In this document: positions 27,306 to 36,643 of the stretch, piece after piece
Position numbering within the stretch: the stretch's first letter is position 1
How the letters are laid out: every line of letters starts with the position of its first letter
Assembly: GCA_012518815.1 (NCBI GenBank)
Contig: JAAYRK010000094.1
Location: forward strand, 1 to 48,513
From: Candidatus Epulonipiscium sp.
GTDB lineage: Bacteria; Bacillota; Clostridia; Lachnospirales; Defluviitaleaceae
Length of the DNA stretch: 48,513 nt
Reading direction: 5' to 3'
Translations under genes and position numbers: made by a program
Notes under the pieces: model-generated
Database searches by the model: none
Seen by the model: only the letters and a program-made list of their open reading frames with translations
Told to the model about the DNA's origin: nothing

Positions 27306-28565
27306 ATGCTTACAAAAGCTCCCCGAGGGACAAAAGACTTATTTGGCGATGAAATGAATGCATGGTTAGAAATGGAGAATATAATAAGGGATTTATGTAG
27401 AGATTTTTCTTATGGAGAAATCAGGACTCCTATTTTTGAGCATACTGAGCTTTTTCAAAGAGGAGTAGGAGAAACAACAGATATAGTACAAAAAGAAATG
27501 TATAGTTTCCAAGATAAAAAAGGAAGAAATATTACTTTAAAACCAGAAGGAACTGCTGGAGCAGTTAGGTCTTATATTGAGCAAAAAATGTATGCTGGTA
27601 TTCAGCCTACTAGACTATATTATATTACTCCTGCTTTTAGGTATGAAAAGCCTCAGGCAGGAAGAATGAGACAATTTCATCAGTTTGGAATTGAACTATT
27701 AGGTTCCGATTCGCCTACTGCTGATGTAGAAGTTATAACTGTTGCTTTTGAACTATTAAAACGTATGGGAATAACTAAAGTAAAACTTCATATTAACAGT
27801 TTAGGTGGACCTGAATGTAGAAAAAAATATAACGAAAAATTAAAAGAATATCTAAAAGATAATTTAAATAATCTTTGTGAAACATGCAGAGACAGATTTG
27901 AAAGAAATCCTCTTAGAATATTAGATTGTAAAAATGAAAGTTGTTCTGTTATCGTTTCTAATGCACCAACAGTTTTGGATGTATTAGGAGATGAATGCAG
28001 GTCTCATTTTGAGCAGGTTAAGGCTCTCTTAGATGAAATGGGAATCTCTTATATTGTAGATACAGGAATTGTAAGAGGACTTGACTATTATACCAAGACA
28101 GTATTTGAATTTATTTCTACAGATATAGGAGCCCAAGGTACAATATGTGGTGGTGGCAGATACAATAATCTAGTTGAAGAACTAGGTGGCCAGGCTACAG
28201 CTGCTGTAGGTTTTGCAGTTGGCTTAGAAAGACTTATGATGGTAGCTGAAGCGGAAAATGGCAAAAAAGAATATGCCCAATATAAGGATATTTTTATTGG
28301 TTCTATAGGAGATGCTGCTATTCTTAAAGCTCATAGTTTAATATATAAACTTAGACAAGCAGGAATAATTGCTGAAGGAGATCATTTTAACAGAAGTGTT
28401 AAGGCTCAAATGAAGTATGCTGATAAAATAGGTGCAAGATATTCTATGATTATAGGTGAAGATGAGATTAATAAAGGAAAAGCCCTTCTAAAAAATATGA
28501 ATACTAAAGAGGAAATTGAAGTTTCTTTCTTAGATTTAGTTAATACCATGAAATCTATACTTTAA
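27306..28565 (+). CDS. hisS: Histidyl-tRNA synthetase
   Basis: HisRS charges tRNA-His. The 419-residue class II enzyme begins MLTKAPRGTKD and has motif 2 (RYEKPQAGRMRQFHQFG near residue 115), the histidine-binding signatures GLDYYTKTVFEF and CGGGRYNNLVEELGG, and the C-terminal anticodon-binding domain. The ribosome site taaggaggt sits seven bases before the ATG. It is controlled by the T-box leader upstream and is followed after 31 bases by aspS, so the two are one operon. Confidence 0.97.
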   Translation: MLTKAPRGTKDLFGDEMNAWLEMENIIRDLCRDFSYGEIRTPIFEHTELFQRGVGETTDIVQKEMYSFQDKKGRNITLKPEGTAGAVRSYIEQKMYAGIQPTRLYYITPAFRYEKPQAGRMRQFHQFGIELLGSDSPTADVEVITVAFELLKRMGITKVKLHINSLGGPECRKKYNEKLKEYLKDNLNNLCETCRDRFERNPLRILDCKNESCSVIVSNAPTVLDVLGDECRSHFEQVKALLDEMGISYIVDTGIVRGLDYYTKTVFEFISTDIGAQGTICGGGRYNNLVEELGGQATAAVGFAVGLERLMMVAEAENGKKEYAQYKDIFIGSIGDAAILKAHSLIYKLRQAGIIAEGDHFNRSVKAQMKYADKIGARYSMIIGEDEINKGKALLKNMNTKEEIEVSFLDLVNTMKSIL

Positions 28566-28596
28566 ATTATTCTAAAGAATGAATGGAGGATTATTT

Positions 28597-30384
28597 ATGG
28601 GAGAATCAATGCTTGGCTTAAAAAGGACTCATTATTGTACTGAAGTTGATGAACAGCTTATTGGAGAAGAAATTGTAGTAATGGGATGGGTACAAAAAAG
28701 AAGAAATCTAGGTAGTTTAATATTTATAGATTTAAGAGATAGAAGTGGGATTTTACAAATTGTTTTTGATGAAAAAGATTTAGATAATAAAGATTTCAGT
28801 AAAGTTGAAAGCCTAAGAAGTGAATTTGTAATAGGGGTAAGAGGGCAGGTTCGTAAAAGAGAAAGTATTAATCCTAATATGAAAACTGGATATGTAGAAG
28901 TTATAGCAAATGAGCTAAGAATTCTTTCAGAAGCAGAAACTCCCCCCTTTGCAATTGAAGAAGAAACTAATGTAAAAGAAGATTTAAGACTTAAATACCG
29001 CTATTTAGACCTAAGAAGGCCAGACCTTCAAAGAAACTTATTGCTTCGCCATAAAGTAGCGCAATCTCTAAGGAGTTTTCTTGATTCAGAAGGTTTTATA
29101 GAAATAGAAACACCTATGTTGGCAAGAAGTACTCCAGAAGGTGCAAGAGATTATCTTGTTCCTAGCCGTATTCATAAGGGAAGCTTTTATGCTCTACCTC
29201 AATCACCTCAAACTTTTAAACAATTATTGATGGTTTCAGGTTTTGATAGATATTTTCAGATAGTAAAATGTTTTAGAGATGAAGATTTAAGAGCAGACAG
29301 ACAGCCAGAATTTACTCAAATTGATATGGAATTATCCTTTGTTGACGTTGATGATGTTATTGATGTTAATGAAAGACTATTACAAAAAGTATTTAAGGAT
29401 GCTCTTGACATTGATATTTCCCTTCCTATTCCAAGGTTAACATATCAAGAAGCTATGGATAGGTTTGGTAGTGATAAACCTGATATACGTTTTGGACTTG
29501 AGCTTGTAGATATTTCAGATATTGTTAAAAATTGTGGATTTAAAGTTTTTGAAGGGGCAATCGAAAATGGAGGAAGTGTGCGGGGTATTAATGCAAAAAC
29601 TTGTGGAACTTTTTCAAGAAAGCAAATAGATGCTTTAGTGGAGGTTGGAAAGACTTATGGTGCTAAAGGAATTGCTTGGTTAGCAATTGGTGAAGACGGT
29701 ACTATAAAATCAAGTTTTACAAAGTTTATATCTGAAGATATCAGCCAAGAAATTATAAAAGCTATGGATGGGCAAAATGGAGACCTTCTCCTTTTTTGTG
29801 CTGATAAAAACTCTATTGTATATGATGCCCTTGGAAACCTTAGACTTGAGATAGCTAAGCGTTTAGACTTAACTAGTAAAGATGATTATTCTTTTGTATG
29901 GGTAACCGAATTCCCATTATTGGAATGGGATGAAGAAGAAGAAAGATATGTGGCAAAGCATCATCCTTTCACTATGCCTATGGATGAAGATATAAAATTA
30001 TTAACTACAGACCCTGGTAAGGTAAGGGCAAAAGCTTACGATATTTGCCTTAATGGAGTAGAATTAGGTGGAGGAAGTATCAGGATATATCAAAAAGACA
30101 TTCAAGAAAAAATGTTTTCTGCTTTAGGTTTTACTAAAGAGGCAGCTTATGAAAATTTTGGCTTTTTACTTAATGCATTTAAATACGGAGTACCTCCTCA
30201 TGGGGGCTTGGCATATGGTTTTGATAGAATGATTATGTTAATGACTAAAGAAGACAGTATAAGAGATGTAATAGCTTTCCCAAAAGTAAAGGATGCTTCT
30301 TGCCCAATGACTGATGCACCAGGAATGGTTACTAAAAAGCAGTTAGAGGAATTAGGCTTAAAGATAGATGAAAATAAAGAATAA
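28597..30384 (+). CDS. aspS: Aspartyl-tRNA synthetase
   Basis: A bacterial-type 595-residue class II enzyme. It has an N-terminal OB anticodon domain (residues 1-105), motif 2 in FRDEDLRADRQPEFTQIDMELSF, the bacterial GAD insertion (about 285-415) and motif 3 in GLAYGFDRMIMLM. The ATG at 28597 follows ggagga by six bases; the longer frame from 28579 overlaps that site. Whether it also charges tRNA-Asn (non-discriminating type) is not decided by what I can see; no gatCAB genes are in the window. A strong terminator follows. Confidence 0.96.
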   Translation: MGESMLGLKRTHYCTEVDEQLIGEEIVVMGWVQKRRNLGSLIFIDLRDRSGILQIVFDEKDLDNKDFSKVESLRSEFVIGVRGQVRKRESINPNMKTGYVEVIANELRILSEAETPPFAIEEETNVKEDLRLKYRYLDLRRPDLQRNLLLRHKVAQSLRSFLDSEGFIEIETPMLARSTPEGARDYLVPSRIHKGSFYALPQSPQTFKQLLMVSGFDRYFQIVKCFRDEDLRADRQPEFTQIDMELSFVDVDDVIDVNERLLQKVFKDALDIDISLPIPRLTYQEAMDRFGSDKPDIRFGLELVDISDIVKNCGFKVFEGAIENGGSVRGINAKTCGTFSRKQIDALVEVGKTYGAKGIAWLAIGEDGTIKSSFTKFISEDISQEIIKAMDGQNGDLLLFCADKNSIVYDALGNLRLEIAKRLDLTSKDDYSFVWVTEFPLLEWDEEEERYVAKHHPFTMPMDEDIKLLTTDPGKVRAKAYDICLNGVELGGGSIRIYQKDIQEKMFSALGFTKEAAYENFGFLLNAFKYGVPPHGGLAYGFDRMIMLMTKEDSIRDVIAFPKVKDASCPMTDAPGMVTKKQLEELGLKIDENKE

Positions 30385-30412
30385 AAATTCTTCGCTTATG
30401 CGAAGAATTTTT
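30383..30412 (+). terminator. Terminator after hisS-aspS
   Basis: Perfect 13-base arms AAAAATTCTTCGC and complement with the loop TTAT, the second arm ending in TTTTT. It starts within the aspS stop codon. Confidence 0.88.
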
Positions 30413-30537
30413 AAATGACAATTAAAACAGACTTTCTTAAGAAAAATGAGTATATATAATTACATAGTATTTCTAAATAATAAGAAGTTAAAATTATATT
30501 GTTACTGGTTCATAAAGGAGATCTGGGAGGGAAGAAT

Positions 30538-31179
30538 ATGAGTAACAGGAAAAATCAGGTGCTAATAGGCATTATTATCGTTGTTATTGGCTTGTTTGCC
30601 TTTATTAGTGAATGGATTAATATACCTTTTATTAGAAAAGATAATTTATTTGCCTTATTCGTAGCAACAGCACTTTTACTATTATATTATACTAAGAAAA
30701 AGCCTTGGGCTCTTGTTGTGGGAATGATTATAGGCTTTTTTGGTGTTTTAGGTATTTTCCCTAGTCTATATTTTAATACTGGCACATTTATTGCACCTAT
30801 GATTTTTATAATGCCAGGAATAATTTTTTTCATTTTGTATTACTCTAAAAATAACATTGGCTTTTTAATTCCTGGGTCAATTTTAATATGGTTTGGTATA
30901 TTTATCTTTTTGGTAGTCAGCGGATTAACACGGGGTATTATGATACCAACAGTTTTCTTTGGAAGTTTGGGTGCAGCTTTTTTATCAATATATATTTTTG
31001 GAAGGCATAAGACAGGAAAGTGGCCTTTGATTCCAGGTGGAATACTTTTAGGATTAGGATTTTTGATTTTTGCAGGTGTATCTGTTGGATTTATATTTGG
31101 ACTAGGACCTAAATTAATTCCTGTTACTTTAATCATTGTTGGTTTGCTTATTGTTGTAAGTAATAGCAAAAAACAGTAA
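30538..31179 (+). CDS. Multi-pass membrane protein of unknown function
   Basis: A 213-residue protein that is nearly all membrane: about seven hydrophobic segments with short loops, many glycines and prolines (LIPGSILIWFGIFIF, LIPGGILLGLGFLIF). The repeated 'IPG.ILL.LG' pattern suggests internal duplication. The ATG at 30538 follows gggaggg by six bases; the longer frame from 30499 has no ribosome site. I do not recognise a named family with confidence; LiaF- or DUF5668-like membrane proteins look similar. It stands between the aspS terminator and the TcdA-like gene, with only a weak TATAAT box near 30455. Confidence 0.78.
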   Translation: MSNRKNQVLIGIIIVVIGLFAFISEWINIPFIRKDNLFALFVATALLLLYYTKKKPWALVVGMIIGFFGVLGIFPSLYFNTGTFIAPMIFIMPGIIFFILYYSKNNIGFLIPGSILIWFGIFIFLVVSGLTRGIMIPTVFFGSLGAAFLSIYIFGRHKTGKWPLIPGGILLGLGFLIFAGVSVGFIFGLGPKLIPVTLIIVGLLIVVSNSKKQ

Positions 31180-31205
31180 TACAACATAATCTTTGAAAAG
31201 TATAA

Positions 31206-31234
31206 TTGACAAAAATACTTTCAGATTGTACAAT
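31206..31234 (+). promoter_or_regulatory. SigA-type promoter of the TcdA-like gene
   Basis: TTGACA and TACAAT are exactly 17 bases apart; the gene starts at 31257, giving a very short leader. Confidence 0.85.
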
Positions 31235-31256
31235 TAACATCTGAAGGAGAGATGTT

Positions 31257-32009
31257 ATGCTACATGCGTATTCAAGAACTGAATTATTATTAGGAAAAGA
31301 AGCAATGGAGAAATTATATAAAAGTAAAGTTGCTGTATTTGGTGTTGGAGGAGTTGGAAGCTTTGTTGTAGAAGGCTTGGTTCGGTCTGGTATTGGAAAG
31401 TTTATTCTTGTAGATGATGACTTGGTATGTTTAACCAATATCAACCGTCAATTACATGCTACAAGAAAAACAGTAGGTAAAGCCAAAGTAGAAGTAATGA
31501 AAGAACGAATATTAGAAATAAATCCAAAAGCTGAAGTAAAAGTACATCAGACATTTTTTCTTCCTGAAAGCTCAGATGATATTATTGATAATGATTGTAA
31601 TTATATTGTAGATGCTATTGATACGGTAACTGGTAAAATTGAGCTTGTGCTACAGGCCAAGAAAAGAAATATTCCTATTATTACTTGTTTGGGGGCCGGT
31701 AATAAACTTGATCCTACTAAATTTGAAGTTGATGATATTTATAATACTTCTATATGTCCTTTGGCAAAAGTAATGAGAAGAGAATTAAAAAGACGTGGCG
31801 TAGAGTCTTTAAAAGTTGTTTATTCAAAAGAAACTCCCATTAAACCAAGAGAAGAAGAAGTGACTACATGCAGAGAAGGCTGTATTTGTAGTAATAAAGA
31901 CAGAACTTGTCTTGAGAAAAGGCAAATTCCAGGAAGTATTTCTTTTGTTCCTTCTGTTGCAGGACTAATTATTGCAGGTGAGGTTATTAAGGATTTGATT
32001 ACACTATGA
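31257..32009 (+). CDS. tcdA: tRNA threonylcarbamoyladenosine dehydratase (E1-like)
   Basis: A 250-residue ThiF/MoeB-type E1-like enzyme, of the kind that uses ATP to dehydrate t6A37 in tRNA to the cyclic form ct6A. The nucleotide loop is FGVGGVGSFVVEGL near residues 24-37, then VDDDLVCLTNINRQ, a typical E1 adenylation motif, and a C-terminal cysteine cluster (TCREGCICSNKDRTC) before SFVPSVAGLIIAGEVIKDL. Length and motifs fit TcdA; related E1-like proteins of other pathways cannot be fully excluded. The ribosome site is aaggagag. The RseC-like gene follows 22 bases later. Confidence 0.9.
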   Translation: MLHAYSRTELLLGKEAMEKLYKSKVAVFGVGGVGSFVVEGLVRSGIGKFILVDDDLVCLTNINRQLHATRKTVGKAKVEVMKERILEINPKAEVKVHQTFFLPESSDDIIDNDCNYIVDAIDTVTGKIELVLQAKKRNIPIITCLGAGNKLDPTKFEVDDIYNTSICPLAKVMRRELKRRGVESLKVVYSKETPIKPREEEVTTCREGCICSNKDRTCLEKRQIPGSISFVPSVAGLIIAGEVIKDLITL

Positions 32010-32031
32010 TGGTAAAAGGTGGTTTAGTTTT

Positions 32032-32472
32032 ATGAAATATAGAAAAAAAGGAGAAGTAGGGAAAGTAATTAATATAAAAAATAATATTGCAATAGTAAGT
32101 ATGACTAGAAATGAAGCCTGTCAAAAATGTGGGGCTTGTAGTCATGGACATAAAAGTGAAGAAATGATTTTAGAGGCAAAAAACTTATGTAACGCTAAAA
32201 TTGGCGATAAAGTTGTGATAGATTTAGCTTCTTCTGATTTTCTTAAGGCAACTTTTATTATGTATGGATTACCCTTAATTTTATTATTTACAGGGTTTTT
32301 TTTAGGTTATTATGCTTTTTCTAAATTTGGATACGAATCTTTACAAGAACCTATAGGCGTATTATCAGGCCTTATTTTTATGAGTATATCATATATATGG
32401 ATTAAATCTAAGGAAGAAAGATGGAAAAGTCAAAATTATCATCCAGCAGCTGTAGAAATAGTAAAAGATTAA
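32032..32472 (+). CDS. RseC/SoxR-reducing-system-like membrane protein
   Basis: A 146-residue protein of the RseC/MucC (positive regulator of sigma E) family. A small N-terminal domain holds three cysteines in CxxCxxC (Cys30, Cys33, Cys36: ACQKCGACSHG), a candidate iron-sulfur site, followed by GDKVVIDL and two membrane segments (about residues 72-92 and 102-122). In Clostridia such genes are often linked to RNF or electron-transfer loci; here it follows the TcdA-like gene with the ribosome site aaaggtgg. Its function is not clear. Confidence 0.85.
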   Translation: MKYRKKGEVGKVINIKNNIAIVSMTRNEACQKCGACSHGHKSEEMILEAKNLCNAKIGDKVVIDLASSDFLKATFIMYGLPLILLFTGFFLGYYAFSKFGYESLQEPIGVLSGLIFMSISYIWIKSKEERWKSQNYHPAAVEIVKD

Positions 32473-32525
32473 AATAAAAGCCCTCCTATCATTTATTAAA
32501 TGAATATAGAAGGGCTTTTATTTTT
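32471..32525. terminator. Bidirectional terminator between the RseC-like gene and the accessory island
   Basis: AAAATAAAAGCCCT pairs with AGGGCTTTTATTTT, then one mismatch, CTAT/ATAG and an inner CATTTA/TAAATG stem. It overlaps the ends of both convergent genes. Confidence 0.88.
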
Positions 32526-34029
32526 AAATATCTTCTTCTTCAAAGTTAAATATTTTTTTAAAGATAGAAGACTTGTTATTTTTAGCTTTTTTATTATCGA
32601 TGTCAGTTGTAATAATAAGAGGAGCTTTTCTTGTTTCCAATTCTTTTTTTAATATATTCATCCCTTTTCTTTGGGCAATAATTTTTTCTTCTAGCTGTTT
32701 AATGCTTTCATTTTTCTTAATAAGTTCTTCTTCTAACTTTTTATTGCGTTCTTTTAAGACTGATAATTCTTTTTTTTGCAGTTCGTTTATTTTACGGAAA
32801 TCAAAAGCTGTTTTAGAAATATCTTTATTTTTAACTTTCAGAGAATATTTTAATTGATTTATTTGGTTTTCTTTTTCTCGCAACTGTTTTTTACAAATAT
32901 ATATTTCTTCGTGAAGCTGATTAAGATGATTTTTAATTTCATTTAAATAATTATCAACTTTTTCAGTAGCAGGAACAAAAGTATTATCTATTTGAAGAGA
33001 GCTGCCATTTATTGCAGGAAAAATTTCTGGTAGTATAAGAAATTTTATTTGAGGTTCTGAAAGTATATAAATTGCATTTGTTAACAAGCGTTTTTCTTCC
33101 TCTGCGAAATTAGTTTGATAATGAGCCTTAATTACTAATTTTGGTTCTTCAATAAGATGAATAGAAGCTTCAGAAAAACTATTTCCCCCATCTGTTGAAT
33201 AACAGCTAAATAGTTTATCTTGACATATCCAAGCTGCCCAAATATGATCATCTATCATAAATAAGGAGCAAGAGCTTATATCGGTTTTTTCAAAAAGTTT
33301 TTTTGTTTCTTCCCATTGATTTGTACTTTTTGCTTTGAAGTAGAGGCTAGAATAATGAGCTTCTTTTTTTATGTAGAGATTAAAAATTTCATTATTATTT
33401 ATTAGAATGGATTCATCAGTATAGGAAAAATTACTCTTATCAAAAGGATAAAAATCACTCCATTTATTAGTTGAATTAGAATATCTCTTATATCCTAGAT
33501 TATAGCTTTCGCTATATTTTTGATAACAAAGGAAGATATCTCCGTTATTGTCTTTGTAAACTGAGAAGGGTTTCTTATCCAGAGGATAAATATAATCAAT
33601 GAGAGCAGGGGTTTCCCAATGTTTTCCGCCTATAGCTTTTTGCTCTACTAAGGCATGTCTGTCACTATTTGGATCTTTTAGGTTATAAAACAAATAAAAA
33701 TTATCTCCTTCTATAATAGCATCAAAACTAAGAGAATCTATAAAGCCATTTTTACTATATAGCAATACTTGAGACTTCCATTTATTTGATTCATATTGAT
33801 ACAACAATATATTTCCAGATGTATCTTGGCAATAAAGGTAAATATTATCCTGTTTGTCTAGATATACGGAAAAATTTTTGGTGCCATTGCTATAAATTAG
33901 TTCTTTTTTTGACCAGTTGTCATTATTATATGTCATATAGCATATTCCCTCTGCATGGTCATAGAAGAAAGCCCATATATTACCTTTGCTTTGCTTTATT
34001 ATATGGTAATTTACTCTTTCTTTTGTCAT
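32524..34029 (-). CDS. Propeller-like plus coiled-coil protein, paralogue 1
   Basis: A 501-residue protein of unknown function with no signal peptide or membrane segment. Residues 1-325 are short beta-strand repeats rich in aromatic residues (GNIWAFFYDHAEG, DNIYLYCQDTSGN, GDIFLCYQKYSES) that suggest a beta propeller, and contain one sialidase-type Asp box, STDGGNSFSEA, near residues 275-285. Residues 345-470 form a long Lys/Glu-rich coiled coil. The start at 34029 has ggagga seven bases upstream; the ATG at 34044 overlaps that site. It is a paralogue of the next gene upstream (34185-35552), with a terminator between them. A structural role on the spore surface is inferred from context. Confidence 0.8.
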   Translation of the reverse strand: MTKERVNYHIIKQSKGNIWAFFYDHAEGICYMTYNNDNWSKKELIYSNGTKNFSVYLDKQDNIYLYCQDTSGNILLYQYESNKWKSQVLLYSKNGFIDSLSFDAIIEGDNFYLFYNLKDPNSDRHALVEQKAIGGKHWETPALIDYIYPLDKKPFSVYKDNNGDIFLCYQKYSESYNLGYKRYSNSTNKWSDFYPFDKSNFSYTDESILINNNEIFNLYIKKEAHYSSLYFKAKSTNQWEETKKLFEKTDISSCSLFMIDDHIWAAWICQDKLFSCYSTDGGNSFSEASIHLIEEPKLVIKAHYQTNFAEEEKRLLTNAIYILSEPQIKFLILPEIFPAINGSSLQIDNTFVPATEKVDNYLNEIKNHLNQLHEEIYICKKQLREKENQINQLKYSLKVKNKDISKTAFDFRKINELQKKELSVLKERNKKLEEELIKKNESIKQLEEKIIAQRKGMNILKKELETRKAPLIITTDIDNKKAKNNKSSIFKKIFNFEEEDI

Positions 34030-34104
34030 GGAATAATCCTCCATTCTGCCTTTTTGTGGCTAAAATTAATAGTTAATATCTTAAGCTTGTATTAAAAATC
34101 ATAT

Positions 34105-34159
34105 TAAAAAAATATATATTAATTAGAGCTGGAACAAGTCCGTTCTAATTAATATATAT
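34105..34159 (-). terminator. Terminator of propeller paralogue 2
   Basis: Perfect 16-base AT-rich arms (34112-34127 and 34144-34159), with an inner GGA/TCC pairing, are followed on the reverse strand by TTTTTT. It lies between the two paralogues, 25 bases after the stop of the upstream one. The remaining 75 bases before paralogue 1 hold its ribosome site and no clear promoter. Confidence 0.75.
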
Positions 34160-34184
34160 GATGTATATAAGAAAAAAATACTAT

Positions 34185-35552
34185 TTAACTCTCTTCTTTA
34201 TCATTATCATTTTCATTATTATTTTCATAATTGCTTTCATCTGTATTTTTGTTTTCGATTTTTGTATTTGTTTCTAACATTTTTTCTAATTGTTTAATTC
34301 TTTTTTTATGAAATTCTATTTCAGATTTTGCTTCTTTATATAGATTACGCCATTTTTTACCTTCTTCTTGAATTTTCTTAGCAAGCTCTGCTAATTCATT
34401 ATACTGATTTGTTATATTCATTTGCATGCTTGTCAACTTTTCTAATTCATTTTTAAGCTGAAAATTTTCTTCTTCTAATTTGCTTTTTGATACAGAAATT
34501 TTTAATTCATTCTTTATGTTGTCAAGATATAATTTTAATTCTGTATTAACTTTTAATTGGGGATGGATACCGTCCATGTCTAAGCTGTGAAGAAGTACAA
34601 ATTTAGGAGTATAATTAATATTTCCGTAAAGTTGATTACAAATAAGGTTTTTATCGGGCTGATTATTTTCGTAATAGTGTATTGATATACTGGAATCTTG
34701 TATAGAGTTGTTGATTGCTTCAGAAAAGCTATTTCCCATGTCAGTAGATAAAAGAGACTTAAAAACACCATTTTCACTCCAATTAATCCACAATGCATCA
34801 TGATATATTAATATAACAGGCTTGATAGGGTAACCGCAGGAATATATAAGATGATTATTAGACCAGCCTTTTTTATTATTTTTATATATCAATTGATATT
34901 GGCCATATTGTTCCTGAATATAGATAAGGTGGCAAGTGCCTGATTTATCCATAAGGATTTTACAATATTTTATAGGGAATTTTGATGTTTCGGGAGTATA
35001 TAAGCTGATCCAGTTTTCTTCACTGGGATTAAAAGACTTGATATTGATTATATAATTGTCATCTTCTTTACTAATCATGGAAAGTAAAATTTTATCTTCA
35101 CATTTAACACAATCAAAGTTTACTTCTCTGTTAGTAACTTCTCCTAAGGGAATTGGTGTTGAAAAGGGCTTTTTTAGCAGTTGGTAGATTAATTCTACAT
35201 TTTTTGTAGAAGGATTATTAGCATAGTAAAGCAAGTGGACTTGATTTTTTAATGATAATCCGTATATATCGCTGATATTAAATTCATTAGTATGATCATC
35301 TAATATTGTTTCTTTTTCTATTTTATTTGATAACTTTTGAAGATGTACAATTTGATTTCTATCATTCTTTGCAATAACGTGTAAGTTAATTTTTTCATCT
35401 AAGAAGGCAGTGTATTCATAACTTCCGTTAGTAACTAATAAATTAGGGCGGGAAGCCTGGTCATCCACAAATATTTGATAGTATAATCCTTTTCTTGGAC
35501 TATAATTAACCATCATTAAGCTGCTATCAGGATATGTTAAAAAACAAGCCAT
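34185..35552 (-). CDS. Propeller-like plus coiled-coil protein, paralogue 2
   Basis: A 455-residue protein with the same layout as its downstream neighbour: beta repeats (residues 1-325), an Asp box STDMGNSFSEA near residue 268, then a coiled coil (about 335-430) and an Asn/Asp/Glu-rich tail. The paired region LWINWSENGVFKSLLSTDMGNSFSEA-type sequence aligns with IWAAWICQDKLFSCYSTDGGNSFSEA of paralogue 1. It has no signal peptide. The ATG at 35552 follows gaggagg at about seven bases; the frame extends 15 bases further to 35567 without a site. It is divergent from the cysteine-rich gene at 35683, sharing a 130-base promoter region. Function unknown. Confidence 0.8.
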   Translation of the reverse strand: MACFLTYPDSSLMMVNYSPRKGLYYQIFVDDQASRPNLLVTNGSYEYTAFLDEKINLHVIAKNDRNQIVHLQKLSNKIEKETILDDHTNEFNISDIYGLSLKNQVHLLYYANNPSTKNVELIYQLLKKPFSTPIPLGEVTNREVNFDCVKCEDKILLSMISKEDDNYIINIKSFNPSEENWISLYTPETSKFPIKYCKILMDKSGTCHLIYIQEQYGQYQLIYKNNKKGWSNNHLIYSCGYPIKPVILIYHDALWINWSENGVFKSLLSTDMGNSFSEAINNSIQDSSISIHYYENNQPDKNLICNQLYGNINYTPKFVLLHSLDMDGIHPQLKVNTELKLYLDNIKNELKISVSKSKLEEENFQLKNELEKLTSMQMNITNQYNELAELAKKIQEEGKKWRNLYKEAKSEIEFHKKRIKQLEKMLETNTKIENKNTDESNYENNNENDNDKEES

Positions 35553-35619
35553 AATAAACCTCCTCAATAAGTTTTTATCATATTATGTATATTCAAGAAA
35601 TTATTTTTTATGTTTAGTA

Positions 35620-35647
35620 ACACAGTCGACAATTTTCACATACTATA
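35620..35647 (+). promoter_or_regulatory. SigK-like promoter of the first cysteine-rich gene
   Basis: The -35 AC lies within GTAACAC (35620-35621), with a 17-base gap to CATACTATA (35639-35647), matching the SigK form AC-N17-CATAnnnTA. The gene starts at 35683. Confidence 0.55.
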
Positions 35648-35682
35648 TTATTGAATTTAAATATTTAAGGAGGGAGTTATTT

Positions 35683-36627
35683 ATGGCATGTTGTAATAAT
35701 AATCAAGTAAGAGGAAGATTTTTTCAAAGACCTACAGCAGGAGAATGTCCGGTATGCAGACCAGACGAAATTATAAATCCTGCAGACGATGCATGTGTTT
35801 GCCCGCCATTAGGAGAGCCTAAGTTATTAACTGTAGCTGCGCCGGTTGTATTTGATGAATGTGGAATTAACCTTTGCAGAGTGGTAGATAATTTAGATAA
35901 AATATTTTGTGATGTAGATTTTGAAAGAGATGATGTTCAAGGTATCGAGCTTAAAGTTATAGACATCGATTTTAATTTCTGTAATGAAGATGGTTCTAAT
36001 GTTGAAACATTAATTAGAAGACCTAATTGTGTAAGGGTAACCCTTTCAGAAATTGATGTTACTTTTGCAGCTAAATTAATTGACAGGGATTGTAGAGTAA
36101 TTGATGAAGAATGTTTCACCATTAGATATTTACCTGGGGATGAAGATGATCCTTATTTTGATAATGATGCAAATCCAGTTTCAGTTTCGGTAGATGTTTA
36201 TGCACCTTATGGAGTATCATATAAATTAGACAAAGATTGTACTCCTATTATTAGCTTCTTAGGCTTTGTTGAAGATGGTTGTGAAGGTAATAATGCACTT
36301 CGTCAAGGTATTGTTGCTCAAGCTTTAGCTAAAGTAGTTAATCTTGATGTTGATTCTTTATCAGCTGCTATAGGATTAACAATTTATCTCAAATCAATTT
36401 ACTTTGTACAATATCGTATTCCTCATAAAGGACTTTGTGTTCCACCTAAATGCATTCCTGTGGATATTGAGGCTGAAAATGCATGTCTTGACTTCGTTGA
36501 AGGAGATCTTCTTGAACAAAGTATTCAACCTCTTGAACTTTGTTGTAAGCCAAAATCAATAAAACATGGATTTAAAGATGTAGAAGATCCAACCCCCGCT
36601 GAAGAATGTGGCAAGAAAAGAGTATAA
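35683..36627 (+). CDS. Cysteine-rich protein A, probable spore surface protein
   Basis: A 314-residue protein with about 21 cysteines, starting MACCNNNQVRGRFFQRP and with ECPVC, ACVCPP, ECGINLC, GLCVPPKC and ELCCKP pairs. There is no signal peptide. The centre (residues 90-240) looks beta-rich (VTLSEIDVTFAAKLID, VSVSVDVYAPYGVSYKL), followed by an IGLTIYLKSIYFVQYRIP segment. The layout is shared with the next gene (36820-37629). The ribosome site aaggaggg is strong. With a SigK-like promoter, a mother-cell product cross-linked by disulfides is plausible; I cannot assign a named family. Confidence 0.75.
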   Translation: MACCNNNQVRGRFFQRPTAGECPVCRPDEIINPADDACVCPPLGEPKLLTVAAPVVFDECGINLCRVVDNLDKIFCDVDFERDDVQGIELKVIDIDFNFCNEDGSNVETLIRRPNCVRVTLSEIDVTFAAKLIDRDCRVIDEECFTIRYLPGDEDDPYFDNDANPVSVSVDVYAPYGVSYKLDKDCTPIISFLGFVEDGCEGNNALRQGIVAQALAKVVNLDVDSLSAAIGLTIYLKSIYFVQYRIPHKGLCVPPKCIPVDIEAENACLDFVEGDLLEQSIQPLELCCKPKSIKHGFKDVEDPTPAEECGKKRV

Positions 36628-36643
36628 TTATATAAAAAATGAT

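Noticed and set aside
30433-30444. TTTCTTAAGAAA dyad before the membrane protein gene
   Set aside because: A 12-base AT-rich palindrome is expected by chance at this base composition.
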